Under the pieces are notes generated by a model, which ran no database searches, was not told where the DNA came from, and worked only from the letters and a program-made list of their open reading frames with translations. This document shows, piece by piece, positions 1 to 8,352 of a stretch of 64,000 nucleotides of DNA (position 1 is the first letter of the stretch; the number at the start of each line of letters is the position of its first letter). A program made the position numbers and the translations under genes. The stretch is from Enterobacter_D sp963521185 (GTDB lineage: Bacteria; Pseudomonadota; Gammaproteobacteria; Enterobacterales; Enterobacteriaceae): assembly GCA_963521185.1 (NCBI GenBank), contig CAUQTV010000002.1:186001-250000 (forward strand), in the 5' to 3' direction.

Positions 1-2
1 TG

Positions 3-515
3 GCACAGGGCGACTGGTGGCATATTGTTCCGTCCGCCATTCTCACCTGTCTGTTACCGGACATTGACCATCCTAAATCCCTGCTTGGTCAGCGCCTGAA
101 ATGGATCTCAAAGCCGATTGCCCGCGCCTTTGGCCACCGGGGGTTTACCCACAGTCTGCTGGCGGTGTTTATCGCCCTGACGCTCTTCTACCTCAAAGTG
201 CCCGACAGCTGGCTGGTGCCCGCCGATGCCTTGCAAGGTATGGTGCTGGGTTATCTCAGTCATATTCTGGCCGATATGCTCACCCCCGCCGGCGTTCCGC
301 TGCTGTGGCCCTGCCGCTGGCGCTTTCGTGTGCCCATTCTGGCCGCGCAAAAAGGCAATCAGCTGGAGCGCGTGCTGTGCATGGCCCTGTTTACCTGGGC
401 GGTGTGGATGCCGCAGTCACTGCCCGAAAACAGTGCAGTGCGCTGGTCGTCTCAGATGATTAATTCGCTCCAGTGGCAGTTCAATCGCTTTATTCACCAT
501 CAAACTGGACATTAA
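3..515 (+). CDS. ydjM: YdjM family inner-membrane metal-dependent hydrolase, 5' end missing
   Basis: The first in-frame codon is at 3 and the gene runs in from the left edge. About 170 residues are visible, against about 196 in E. coli YdjM, so roughly 26 N-terminal residues are missing. The visible part keeps the family metal-binding signature: an LPDIDHP segment, then a GHRGFTHS motif near visible residue 45, then a GYLSHILADMLT helix. These are the conserved Asp and His residues of the LexA-binding, inner-membrane-bound hydrolase family. Several hydrophobic segments alternate with these motifs, fitting a multi-pass inner-membrane protein. In E. coli ydjM is SOS-induced, but the promoter and any LexA box lie outside this window. 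The product is confident from near-identity to remembered YdjM and from the neighbouring tcyP. The molecular substrate is not known. Confidence 0.93.
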   Translation, partial: AQGDWWHIVPSAILTCLLPDIDHPKSLLGQRLKWISKPIARAFGHRGFTHSLLAVFIALTLFYLKVPDSWLVPADALQGMVLGYLSHILADMLTPAGVPLLWPCRWRFRVPILAAQKGNQLERVLCMALFTWAVWMPQSLPENSAVRWSSQMINSLQWQFNRFIHHQTGH

Positions 516-661
516 CCAGGCGGAAACCCCGGTTTCTTTATAATCCATTCCATTTGGATATAAGCGCCACATCACACTTCTGCTAACCTAGCGCAAATAA
601 ATTCGCGCCAGCAATACTGGCGTTTTATGGCGTCGATGGATATTAAATCAGGAGATTGGGG

Positions 662-2053
662 ATGAACTTTCCATTAATCGCGAACATCGTGGTGTTCGTT
701 GCCTTATTGTTGTTGCTGGCGCAAACCCGCAACAAACAGTGGAGTCTGGCAAAAAAAGTGCTGGTGGGTCTGGCGATCGGCGTGGTGTTTGGTCTTGCGT
801 TGCAGACCATTTACGGCGCGGACAATCCGGTGCTGAAAGAGTCCATCCAGTGGTTTAACGTTGTCGGTAACGGCTACGTGCAACTGCTGCAAATGATTGT
901 CATGCCGCTGGTCTTCGCCTCCATTTTGAGCGCGGTGGCCCGTCTGCATAACGCTTCCCAGCTTGGAAAAATCAGCTTTCTGACCATCGGCACGCTGCTG
1001 TTTACCACGCTGATTTCAGCGCTGGTCGGCGTGCTGGTCACCAACCTATTCGGCCTCACCGCTGAAGGGCTGGTGCAGGGTACCGCTGAGACGGCGCGCC
1101 TGGCGGCAATCCAAACAAACTATGCCGGTAAAGTGGCCGATCTGAGCGTGCCGCAACTGCTGCTCTCCTTCGTACCGAAAAACCCGTTTGCCGATCTGAC
1201 CGGTGCAAACCCGACGTCAATCATCAGCGTGGTGATCTTCGCGGCGTTCCTAGGCGTGGCCGCGCTTAAGCTGCTAAAAGACGATGCGCCGAAAGGCCAG
1301 CGCGTGCTGACCGCCATCGACACCCTGCAAAGCTGGGTGATGAAGCTGGTTCGCCTGGTGATGCAGCTGACCCCTTACGGTGTGCTGGCGCTGATGACCA
1401 AAGTGGTTGCCGGTTCTAATCTCCAGGACATTATCAAGCTGGGCAGTTTCGTGGTCGCCTCCTACCTGGGCCTGGGTATCATGTTCGTGGTGCACGGCAT
1501 TCTGCTTGGCGCGAACGGCGTTAGCCCGCTGAAATACTTCCGCAAAGTGTGGCCGGTGCTCACCTTCGCCTTCACCAGCCGCTCCAGCGCCGCGTCGATT
1601 CCGCTGAACGTTGAAGCGCAAACCCGTCGTCTGGGCGTGCCGGAATCTATCGCCAGCTTCTCGGCTTCGTTTGGTGCGACAATTGGTCAGAACGGTTGTG
1701 CGGGTCTCTACCCGGCGATGCTGGCGGTGATGGTTGCCCCAACGGTTGGCATTAACCCGCTGGATCCGATGTGGATCGCCACACTGGTCGGTATTGTGAC
1801 CGTCAGCTCTGCGGGCGTTGCGGGTGTGGGCGGTGGTGCGACCTTTGCGGCGCTGATTGTGCTGCCTGCGCTGGGTCTGCCTGTCACGCTGGTGGCGCTA
1901 TTGATCTCCGTTGAACCGCTGATCGACATGGGCCGCACAGCGCTGAACGTCAGTGGCTCCATGACCGCCGGGACGCTGACCAGCCAGTGGCTGAAGCAAA
2001 CGGATAAAACCCTTCTCGACAGCGACGATAACGCGGAGCTTGCGCATCGTTAA
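662..2053 (+). CDS. tcyP: L-cystine:H+/Na+ symporter TcyP (DAACS family)
   Basis: A 463-residue dicarboxylate/amino acid:cation symporter, almost colinear with E. coli YdjN/TcyP, which imports L-cystine across the inner membrane. The ATG at 662 is chosen over the TTG at 656 because the E. coli protein begins MNFPLIAN and a CAGGAGA ribosome-binding site lies about 6 bases upstream. Characteristic DAACS features are visible: an early transmembrane helix, the QMIVMPLVF segment, the serine-rich reentrant motif FTSRSSAASIPLN (about residue 305), and the C-terminal SSAGVAGVGGGATFAAL and SVEPLIDMGRTALNVSG segments that line the substrate site. It is transcribed alone. A strong inverted repeat follows the stop and the next gene, cedA, is convergent. 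Regulation by CysB is known in E. coli, but no CysB site was verified here. Confidence 0.96.
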   Translation: MNFPLIANIVVFVALLLLLAQTRNKQWSLAKKVLVGLAIGVVFGLALQTIYGADNPVLKESIQWFNVVGNGYVQLLQMIVMPLVFASILSAVARLHNASQLGKISFLTIGTLLFTTLISALVGVLVTNLFGLTAEGLVQGTAETARLAAIQTNYAGKVADLSVPQLLLSFVPKNPFADLTGANPTSIISVVIFAAFLGVAALKLLKDDAPKGQRVLTAIDTLQSWVMKLVRLVMQLTPYGVLALMTKVVAGSNLQDIIKLGSFVVASYLGLGIMFVVHGILLGANGVSPLKYFRKVWPVLTFAFTSRSSAASIPLNVEAQTRRLGVPESIASFSASFGATIGQNGCAGLYPAMLAVMVAPTVGINPLDPMWIATLVGIVTVSSAGVAGVGGGATFAALIVLPALGLPVTLVALLISVEPLIDMGRTALNVSGSMTAGTLTSQWLKQTDKTLLDSDDNAELAHR

Positions 2054-2062
2054 TGCCTTTTA

Positions 2063-2089
2063 CGCCCGGCGGCGATAGCATGCCGGGCG
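2063..2089. terminator. GC-rich hairpin between convergent tcyP and cedA (REP-like)
   Basis: The arms CGCCCGGC (2063-2070) and GCCGGGCG (2082-2089) pair perfectly around an 11-base loop, in the gap between two convergent genes. The sequence resembles a REP unit rather than a classic T-tailed terminator. It may block 3' exonuclease or end transcripts from both sides. Confidence 0.55.
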
Positions 2090-2106
2090 TCGTCAACTCG
2101 CCCTTG

Positions 2107-2349
2107 TTACGCCTCGTCCACCTCACCTTCCTGCCGCATCTGCTCCGCCCAACGCTGCGCCGCTTCCGGCACGTTAAACACGGGCGAACGGCGAAAACGC
2201 TCCCCCATCAGAACATACGCGACAAACTTCCCGCGCTGCGACCAGACATCGCGAAACCCCTCCACTTTAGCTGCATGGTCAGGCGGAGCAGGTTCGACGC
2301 GGGGAACATAGCTAATAATGCGACGATTCTGTTGACGGTAAGATTTCAT
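2107..2349 (-). CDS. cedA: Cell division activator CedA
   Basis: An 80-residue protein aligning over its whole length with E. coli CedA: RQQNRRIISYVPRVEPAPP at the N-terminus, a central FRDVW..RGKFVAYVLMGE segment, and SPVFNVPEAAQRWAEQ near the C-terminus. CedA was described as a small DNA- and RNA-polymerase-associated factor that restores division when DnaA over-initiates. The ATG at 2349 is preferred to the TTG at 2355 because E. coli CedA starts at the equivalent methionine. It lies in the same place as in E. coli, between tcyP and katE, divergent from katE, so both promoters share the 226-base gap. Confidence in identity is high. The cellular mechanism is less settled in the literature. 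Confidence 0.92.
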   Translation of the reverse strand: MKSYRQQNRRIISYVPRVEPAPPDHAAKVEGFRDVWSQRGKFVAYVLMGERFRRSPVFNVPEAAQRWAEQMRQEGEVDEA

Positions 2350-2495
2350 AAGCAACGGTTCACTAAAGCAAATTCTACAAACAGGCAGTTCCTATCATAG
2401 CCGATTGTTCCCCCACACGTCGCGTCCTGCTTAGCCCCTTCCCGCTCGCCCGCAGATTAAGCCGGACGTGCGATGCGGTAAAGGCGGGGTATTGT

Positions 2496-2505
2496 TCTAT
2501 ATTTA
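2496..2505 (+). promoter_or_regulatory. Candidate sigma-S -10 element of katE
   Basis: The decamer TCTATATTTA closely matches the extended -10 element preferred by sigma-S (C then TATACT then A/T). It lies about 70 bases before the katE start, and katE is a textbook RpoS-dependent gene in E. coli. No start site was measured, so this is an inference from motif and position. Confidence 0.5.
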
Positions 2506-2575
2506 GAAGGGTTTTGACCTCACAAGGGCCATTTTCAGAGCCTCATAACTGCAATGAAAACAGGAGATGTGTGTA

Positions 2576-4834
2576 ATGTCGCATAATGATAAAGACTCCA
2601 AAAATCATCAGTCGCCGGTTCACGATGACAGTGAATCCCGCCCCGGGCTGGACTCGCTAGCCCCCGCGGATAATTCTCACCGCCCTACACCCGAGCCGAC
2701 CGCCCCCGGCCAGCAACCGACGGCACCAGGCAGCCTGAAGGCACCCGATACCCACAACGAGAAGCTCAACGCGCTGGAGAGCTTTCGTAAAGGCAGCGAA
2801 AATTTCCCGCTCACCACGAATCAGGGTGTGCGTATCGCCAACGATCAGAACTCCCTGCGTGCGGGCACGCGCGGGCCAACGCTGCTGGAAGATTTTATCC
2901 TGCGCGAGAAGATCACCCACTTCGACCATGAGCGTATTCCGGAGCGCATTGTTCACGCCCGCGGTTCTGCCGCTCACGGCTATTTTCAGCCTTATGAAAG
3001 CCTCAGCGCACTAACGAAAGCCAACTTCCTCGCCGATCCCGATAAAATCACCCCGGTATTCGTGCGGTTCTCTACCGTGCAGGGCGGCGCAGGCTCGGCG
3101 GATACCGTGCGTGACATTCGCGGTTTCGCCACCAAGTTTTACACCGAAGAGGGTATTTTCGATCTGGTCGGCAACAACACGCCGGTGTTTTTCATTCAGG
3201 ATGCGCATAAATTCCCCGACTTTGTTCATGCGGTAAAACCCGAACCACACTGGGCGATCCCGCAGGGCGGCAGCGCCCATGACACCTTCTGGGACTATGT
3301 TTCCTTGCAGCCGGAAACGCTGCATAACGTGATCTGGGCGATGTCCGATCGCGGCATTCCACGCAGCTATCGCACCATGGAAGGCTTCGGCATCCACACC
3401 TTCCGCCTGATCAACGCCGACGGTAAAGCCACCTTTGTGCGCTTCCACTGGAAGCCAGTGGCCGGTAAAGCCTCAATGGTGTGGGATGAGTCGCAAAAAC
3501 TGACCGGGCGCGATCCGGACTTTCACCGCCGGGAACTGTGGGAAGCCATCGAAGCGGGCGATTTCCCGGAGTACGAGCTGGGTTTACAGCTGATCCCGGA
3601 AGAGGACGAATTCAAATTCGATTTCGACCTGCTCGATCCGACCAAGCTGATCCCCGAAGCGCTGGTCCCCGTCCAGCGCGTGGGTAAAATGGTGCTCAAC
3701 CGCAACCCGGATAACTTCTTTGCGGAAAATGAGCAGGCTGCATTCCACCCAGGGCACATCGTGCCGGGGCTGGATTTCACTAACGATCCGCTGCTTCAGG
3801 GCCGCCTGTTCTCCTACACCGATACGCAAATCAGCCGCCTGGGCGGGCCAAACTTCCACGAAATCCCCATTAACCGCCCGACCTGCCCGTATCACAACTT
3901 CCAGCGCGATGGCATGCACCGCATGGATATCGAGACCAATCCGGCGAACTACGAGCCGAACTCCATCAACGATAACTGGCCGCGAGAAACGCCTCCGGCC
4001 CCACAGCGCGGCGGTTTTGAATCCTATCAGGAGCGTGTTGAAGGGCATAAGGTCCGCGAGCGCAGCGATTCGTTTGGCGAATACTACGCGCACCCGCGGC
4101 TGTTCTGGCACAGCCAGACCCCGTTTGAACAGCAGCACATTATCGATGCGTTTAGCTTCGAGTTAAGTAAAGTCGCCCGCCCTTACATTCGTGAGCGCGT
4201 GGTCGATCAGCTTGTCCGCATCGACGTGATGCTGGCCCAGGCGGTGGCGAAAAACCTTGGCATTACGCTAAGCGATGAGCAGATCAACATTGCGCCGCCG
4301 AAAGACGTTAACGGGCTGAAAAAAGATCCGGCCCTGAGCCTGTACGCCATTCCGGATGGCGGCGTGAAAGGCCGTGTGGTGGCGATTTTGCTGAATGAGC
4401 AGGTGCTGGCCGCCGATGTGCTTAACATTCTGCAAGCGCTGAAGGCCAAAGGCGTGCATGCGAAACTGCTCTACTCGCGCATGGGTGAGGTCACCGCCGA
4501 TGACGGTACCGTCATCCCGATTGCGGCCACCTTTGCCGGATCGCCTTCGTTGACCGTTGACGGCGTGATCGTCCCCGGCGGCGAGGTGAGCGCGCTGCTC
4601 GACAGCGGTAATGCGAATTACTATCTGCTGGAAGCGTACAAGCACCTGAAACCCATCGCCCTCGCGGGGGATGCGCGTCAGTTCAAAGCGTCGTTGAAAG
4701 TGTCCGCCCAAGGTGAGGAAGGCATTGTCGAAGCCGACAGCGCCACCGCCGCGTTTGTGGATGATTTCCTGACCCAGCTCGCGGCCCATCGCGTCTGGTC
4801 ACGCGCCAGCAAAATCAGCGCCATCCCGGCGTAA
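2576..4834 (+). CDS. katE: Catalase HPII (hydroperoxidase II, large-subunit monofunctional catalase)
   Basis: A 752-residue large-subunit catalase, close to the 753 residues of E. coli HPII, that dismutates H2O2 in the cytoplasm during stationary phase. The ATG at 2576 is chosen over the in-frame ATG at 2567 because the E. coli protein starts with MSQHN and an AGGAG box precedes it. Visible landmarks are the distal haem histidine in RIVHARGSAAHGYF (His127), the VGNNTPVFF asparagine, and the proximal-tyrosine motif RLFSYTDTQISRLGG (Tyr about 414). The extra N-terminal arm, rich in Pro, Ser and His, and the C-terminal flavodoxin-like domain (about residues 590-750) are both present, so this is a full clade-II enzyme. 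A bidirectional terminator follows. The sigma-S-like -10 upstream agrees with stationary-phase control. Confidence 0.97.
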   Translation: MSHNDKDSKNHQSPVHDDSESRPGLDSLAPADNSHRPTPEPTAPGQQPTAPGSLKAPDTHNEKLNALESFRKGSENFPLTTNQGVRIANDQNSLRAGTRGPTLLEDFILREKITHFDHERIPERIVHARGSAAHGYFQPYESLSALTKANFLADPDKITPVFVRFSTVQGGAGSADTVRDIRGFATKFYTEEGIFDLVGNNTPVFFIQDAHKFPDFVHAVKPEPHWAIPQGGSAHDTFWDYVSLQPETLHNVIWAMSDRGIPRSYRTMEGFGIHTFRLINADGKATFVRFHWKPVAGKASMVWDESQKLTGRDPDFHRRELWEAIEAGDFPEYELGLQLIPEEDEFKFDFDLLDPTKLIPEALVPVQRVGKMVLNRNPDNFFAENEQAAFHPGHIVPGLDFTNDPLLQGRLFSYTDTQISRLGGPNFHEIPINRPTCPYHNFQRDGMHRMDIETNPANYEPNSINDNWPRETPPAPQRGGFESYQERVEGHKVRERSDSFGEYYAHPRLFWHSQTPFEQQHIIDAFSFELSKVARPYIRERVVDQLVRIDVMLAQAVAKNLGITLSDEQINIAPPKDVNGLKKDPALSLYAIPDGGVKGRVVAILLNEQVLAADVLNILQALKAKGVHAKLLYSRMGEVTADDGTVIPIAATFAGSPSLTVDGVIVPGGEVSALLDSGNANYYLLEAYKHLKPIALAGDARQFKASLKVSAQGEEGIVEADSATAAFVDDFLTQLAAHRVWSRASKISAIPA

Positions 4835-4843
4835 GTAAAAACG

Positions 4844-4880
4844 TAAAAAAAGAACCGCAGCCTGCCTGCGGTTCTTTTAT
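4844..4880. terminator. Bidirectional Rho-independent terminator between katE and chbG
   Basis: A 9-bp perfect stem (GAACCGCAG at 4852-4860 with CTGCGGTTC at 4866-4874) and a 5-base loop. It is followed on the plus strand by a T run and preceded by seven A residues, so it can end transcription from both convergent genes. Confidence 0.88.
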
Positions 4881-4888
4881 GCCCGGCA

Positions 4889-5647
4889 TTACAGATCGCG
4901 AAAACTTCCCAGCCGGTATCCCCGCTCAGCAATCGCGTATTTCAGCGACGCCGAGGTCAGTACCGCCTGCTCAGCCAGACGAGGATAGCAGTAGTTACTC
5001 TGCATCAGTACGTCATCGACAAACGCCGGATGGCACATCAGCTCGAAAGAGTTTTCATCGCGCAGCGTGGATTCATCCAGCACGCGCAGAAACAGCGCTT
5101 CTGAAATGGCCTCACCGTAAAAACCGCTGGAATACCCCTGGGTGCTGTTGAGTCCCTGCACGTCGAGATTATGCAAGGCCACAACGTCGCGGTCGATTCG
5201 CAGCGGCACGCCGCAGCCTTTAGCAAACGCCGCCACCAGCGGGAAAATCTGCGGGATCATGTGCACGTGATGATGGCTGTCGATGTGCGTCGGCTTGCGC
5301 CCGAAGAGGGTGATAAAGCGCTGATACTGACTTTCCAGCTCACGCGTGATCTCATCGGGCGCAAGCGCCCCCTCTTCTGCCAACTGCCAGATCCATTTTC
5401 CCAGTTGCCCGCCGCGCGTCAGCGTCGGCATGGCGGTCAAAGGTTCACCCAGCGTCAGCACAAAGTGCATACCCACCGCCAGTTCAGGCAGCGTTTTACT
5501 CAGCCCCGCCGCATGTTCAATCGCGCCAGCGTTCATCATTGCCGTGGTCGAGGTCACCACGCCGTGACGACAGGCGTCGAGGATGCCGTAGTTTTGCCCC
5601 TTACTCAGGCCAAAATCATCGGCGTTCACAATCAATAACCGTTCCAT
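4889..5647 (-). CDS. chbG: Chitooligosaccharide deacetylase ChbG (YdjC family)
   Basis: A 252-residue YdjC-family carbohydrate deacetylase and the last gene of the chb operon. It removes one N-acetyl group from imported, phosphorylated chitobiose or chitotriose in the cytoplasm, which is needed for ChbR activation and ChbF hydrolysis. Metal-binding motifs are clear: NADDFGLSKG at the N-terminus (the paired aspartates) and THIDSHHHVHMIP around residue 120 (the histidine cluster). A conserved FELMCHPAF segment lies near the C-terminus. It starts 12 bases after the chbF stop, consistent with co-transcription. Length and sequence fit E. coli ChbG (249 residues), with nothing missing. Confidence 0.94.
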   Translation of the reverse strand: MERLLIVNADDFGLSKGQNYGILDACRHGVVTSTTAMMNAGAIEHAAGLSKTLPELAVGMHFVLTLGEPLTAMPTLTRGGQLGKWIWQLAEEGALAPDEITRELESQYQRFITLFGRKPTHIDSHHHVHMIPQIFPLVAAFAKGCGVPLRIDRDVVALHNLDVQGLNSTQGYSSGFYGEAISEALFLRVLDESTLRDENSFELMCHPAFVDDVLMQSNYCYPRLAEQAVLTSASLKYAIAERGYRLGSFRDL

Positions 5648-5659
5648 CTTCGCCCTCCG

Positions 5660-6985
5660 TTAGGGGTGAAAGCGCGGCAGCCATTTCGCATGGGCATCTA
5701 TCATTTCGCGGGCCAGAATCTCCGCGTCATGGTCCGACTGGATCAGCGGGCTAAGATTGAGCGCCAGCAGCACATCGTTAAACTCGCCGCTCAACGCCGC
5801 CTGGCTCGCGGCAATCTCAAAGCCTTTAATGGTGTGGATCAGCCCCAGCACCTTGTCATCAAAATGCGTGACACGCGGATGCGGTTTCGCCCCGTCGCGG
5901 CCCAGGATACAGGTCATCTCCACTGCCCAGTCCGCCGGAATGTTATCGATATGGCCGTGGTGCGGCACGTTGACGTAGTGCTCCGCCTGCTTGTCGTTGT
6001 AGATAGCGTTGATCACTTCGCACGCCGCATCGGAGTAATAGGCCCCGCCGCGCTGCTCCAGCTCTTTCGGTTTTACCGCCAGATTCGGATCTTTATACAG
6101 ATCGAACAGCTGCTTCTCGACTTTTTGCACCACCTGCGCACGTACGCCGCCTTTATAGAACTCGCCCATTTCAATGGCCAGCATCTCTTTTTGCTTAAAG
6201 TAGTAGAGCAGATAAGAGCACGGCAGCAGGTTCAGGGAGCGGATCAGTCCTTCGCTGAACGGCAAATCGAAGATGTTTTTCACCGAGTTCGCCGTCAGTC
6301 TGCCGGAGGCCACGCCGTCCAGCAATTCAGCAAAGCGTGATTCGCCATTGACCAGCACGTCTTTGATGAACACCATGTGGTTCAGGCCGAAAAGATCGAT
6401 ACCCAGCTCGTCTTCATCGGTCAGCGCCAGCACATCGCGAACAAACATCTTCATGCCAATCGGAATATTACATACGCCAATAAAGCGCTTAAACTGGGTG
6501 TGACGGTAGACCGCTTCGGTCACCATGCCCGCCGGGTTAGTGAAGTTGATCACCCACGCGTCCGGGCAAATTTCTTCCACATCTTTAATGATGTCAAAGA
6601 TCACCGGGATGGTGCGCAGGCCTTTAAACAAGCCGCCCGCACCGTTTGTTTCCTGCCCGAGGTAGCCGTGGCTCAGCGGAATGCGCTCGTCGAGTTCGCG
6701 CGCCTGAAGCTGGCCGACGCGTAGCTGAGTGGTAATAAAGTTAGCGTCTTTTAACGCGGCACGGCGATCGAGCGTTTTAAACATCTTGATCGGTACGCCT
6801 GCCTTCTCGACCATGCGCTGACAGAGATCAAAAATAATATTCAGCTTCTCCTCGCCGTCTTCTACATCCACCAGCCACAGTTCATCGATCGGCAATTCGT
6901 GATAGCGCTTAATAAAGCCTTCCAGTAATTCCGGCGTATAGCTGCTGCCGCCGCCAATCGTCACTACTTTTAATTTCTGACTCAT
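5660..6985 (-). CDS. chbF: 6-phospho-beta-glucosidase / chitobiose-6-phosphate hydrolase ChbF (GH4)
   Basis: A 441-residue glycoside hydrolase family 4 enzyme. These enzymes use NAD+ and a divalent metal and cleave by an oxidation-elimination route. The N-terminal Rossmann motif is visible as VVTIGGGSSYTPELLEG. The VGVCN-type metal segment (FIGVCNIPIGMK, around residue 170) contains the conserved cysteine, and the downstream GLNHM motif carries the metal-ligand histidine. ChbF hydrolyses chitobiose-6-phosphate and, in E. coli, cellobiose-6-phosphate to monosaccharides in the cytoplasm. It sits between chbR and chbG exactly as in E. coli, with a 108-base gap from chbR. The protein is a few residues shorter than E. 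coli ChbF, with no sign of damage. Confidence 0.95.
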   Translation of the reverse strand: MSQKLKVVTIGGGSSYTPELLEGFIKRYHELPIDELWLVDVEDGEEKLNIIFDLCQRMVEKAGVPIKMFKTLDRRAALKDANFITTQLRVGQLQARELDERIPLSHGYLGQETNGAGGLFKGLRTIPVIFDIIKDVEEICPDAWVINFTNPAGMVTEAVYRHTQFKRFIGVCNIPIGMKMFVRDVLALTDEDELGIDLFGLNHMVFIKDVLVNGESRFAELLDGVASGRLTANSVKNIFDLPFSEGLIRSLNLLPCSYLLYYFKQKEMLAIEMGEFYKGGVRAQVVQKVEKQLFDLYKDPNLAVKPKELEQRGGAYYSDAACEVINAIYNDKQAEHYVNVPHHGHIDNIPADWAVEMTCILGRDGAKPHPRVTHFDDKVLGLIHTIKGFEIAASQAALSGEFNDVLLALNLSPLIQSDHDAEILAREMIDAHAKWLPRFHP

Positions 6986-7093
6986 AGCATCTCCCTTAGG
7001 TGCTGACCGTTGGGCAAAGGCGTGCCTTTACCGCCCGGATTGCGGGTAAGTATAGAATGATTCATTCAGGACGCGGTTTACCCACGTCGCAAT

Positions 7094-7933
7094 TTAGTTA
7101 ATAACCGTCAGTCGCTTTCGGTAACTGCCGGGTGTAAAAGAGGTGATCTTTTTAAACGTTTTAATAAACAGACCGGGACTGCTGTAGCCCGATTCATAGG
7201 CGATATCCGTGACCGAGAAATTGGTGATCTCAAGCTGTTTTTTAGCGAAATTAATGCGAATTTCATTAATCAACTGCATCGGCGTTTTGCTGTAATAGCG
7301 CTGCATCGCACGGGTTAAATATTCCTGTGATTTTCCTGACAGGCTAACCATATTTTCGAGCGCACTTTCACCAAACTGTAATTTGTCGTGCATCTCTTCA
7401 ATCGTGAGTTTTAGCCACTGTGGAATATCATCCTGCATCACCTCTTCACGGTGATGGCGCAGACGGTTCATAATATAAAACGTGACGCCTTCAATAAATT
7501 CGGTGAATTCGTTATCACGAAAATTCAGCGAGGCAATCACCGATTCAATGTAGGTCAGATAGGCGTTCTTGACCTGATAAACCTGCGAGGCGACAAAGCA
7601 GAAGGGTAACAACGGCAGATAATGCTGCTCAAAAAACTGCCGACTGACGCCGACGTTAAGAATGCGCGTGGCCCCAAACTCGTAAAAGCTCTGGTGATAA
7701 GAGCCCATCGGGATAAACACAAAGTCGCCGCGCTCAAGCAGCACGCGTTTGCCGTTGATTTCCTGATAGTAGCGCCCGGTCAGGACGATGGTGAACTCGT
7801 AATAATCATGCTGGTGCAGCCCGCTGATGCTCTCAACTTTATTGTAGATGAAGACGTGAAAATTCTTGCCGTTGAACAACTGCTGTTCTCGTGCCGTTTT
7901 GATTTCCATTGCGCTCACCTTTGGCTGCATCAT
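7094..7933 (-). CDS. chbR: AraC-family dual regulator ChbR of the chitobiose operon
   Basis: A 279-residue AraC/XylS regulator, colinear with E. coli ChbR. The N-terminal cupin sensor domain is recognisable in GLHQHDYYEFTIVLTGRYY and the ERGDFVFIP strand (residues about 40-90). The C-terminal third has two helix-turn-helix motifs, the second ending in TDIAYESGYSSPGLFIKTFKK, a typical AraC signature. In E. coli it represses chb without inducer and activates it with deacetylated chitobiose phosphate plus CRP. It lies inside the operon it controls, 15 bases after chbA. The start MMQPK at 7933 matches the E. coli N-terminus. Confidence 0.95.
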   Translation of the reverse strand: MMQPKVSAMEIKTAREQQLFNGKNFHVFIYNKVESISGLHQHDYYEFTIVLTGRYYQEINGKRVLLERGDFVFIPMGSYHQSFYEFGATRILNVGVSRQFFEQHYLPLLPFCFVASQVYQVKNAYLTYIESVIASLNFRDNEFTEFIEGVTFYIMNRLRHHREEVMQDDIPQWLKLTIEEMHDKLQFGESALENMVSLSGKSQEYLTRAMQRYYSKTPMQLINEIRINFAKKQLEITNFSVTDIAYESGYSSPGLFIKTFKKITSFTPGSYRKRLTVIN

Positions 7934-7948
7934 TCCGTTGCCCCTACG

Positions 7949-8296
7949 TTATTGCACTTTTTCGTGAAGCTCAATCAGTTCGGCGATAAGCTCGCGCGCA
8001 AGCATCGAGGTCATTAAATGATCCTGCGCGTGCACCAGCACCAGACTGACCTTCATTTTACCTTCGCCCTGATCGCTTTCAATCAGCTGCGTCTGCACCC
8101 GATGCGCTTCGTTAAGCGCCGTGCGCGACTGCGCCATGGTGGCCTGTGCACCGGCAAAATCACCCGCTTTGGCCTGTTTAAGCGCGCCATACGCCAGGCT
8201 GCGCGCCTGCCCTGAGTTGATGATAAGCCCCATCACCACTTCTTCCAGCGCATCCGTTGCAAGCTCAGTGTCTGTTACATCATCCAGATTAAACAT
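7949..8296 (-). CDS. chbA: PTS N,N'-diacetylchitobiose-specific EIIA component
   Basis: A 115-residue PTS lactose/cellobiose-family EIIA. The phosphorylation histidine lies in LVLVHAQDHLMTS: His89, with the nearby Asp92 binding the metal and His93 beside it, as in E. coli IIA-Chb. The N-terminal three-helix body (EEVVMGLIINSGQARSLAY) is conserved. It passes phosphate from HPr to EIIB (ChbB) in the cytoplasm. It sits between chbC and chbR, 56 bases after chbC and 15 before chbR. Length equals the family norm. Confidence 0.95.
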   Translation of the reverse strand: MFNLDDVTDTELATDALEEVVMGLIINSGQARSLAYGALKQAKAGDFAGAQATMAQSRTALNEAHRVQTQLIESDQGEGKMKVSLVLVHAQDHLMTSMLARELIAELIELHEKVQ

Positions 8297-8352
8297 CGTG
8301 CTCTCCTCGTGTGATCCCTGCGCGGGCCAGACCCGGCCCGCGCGATAATTGA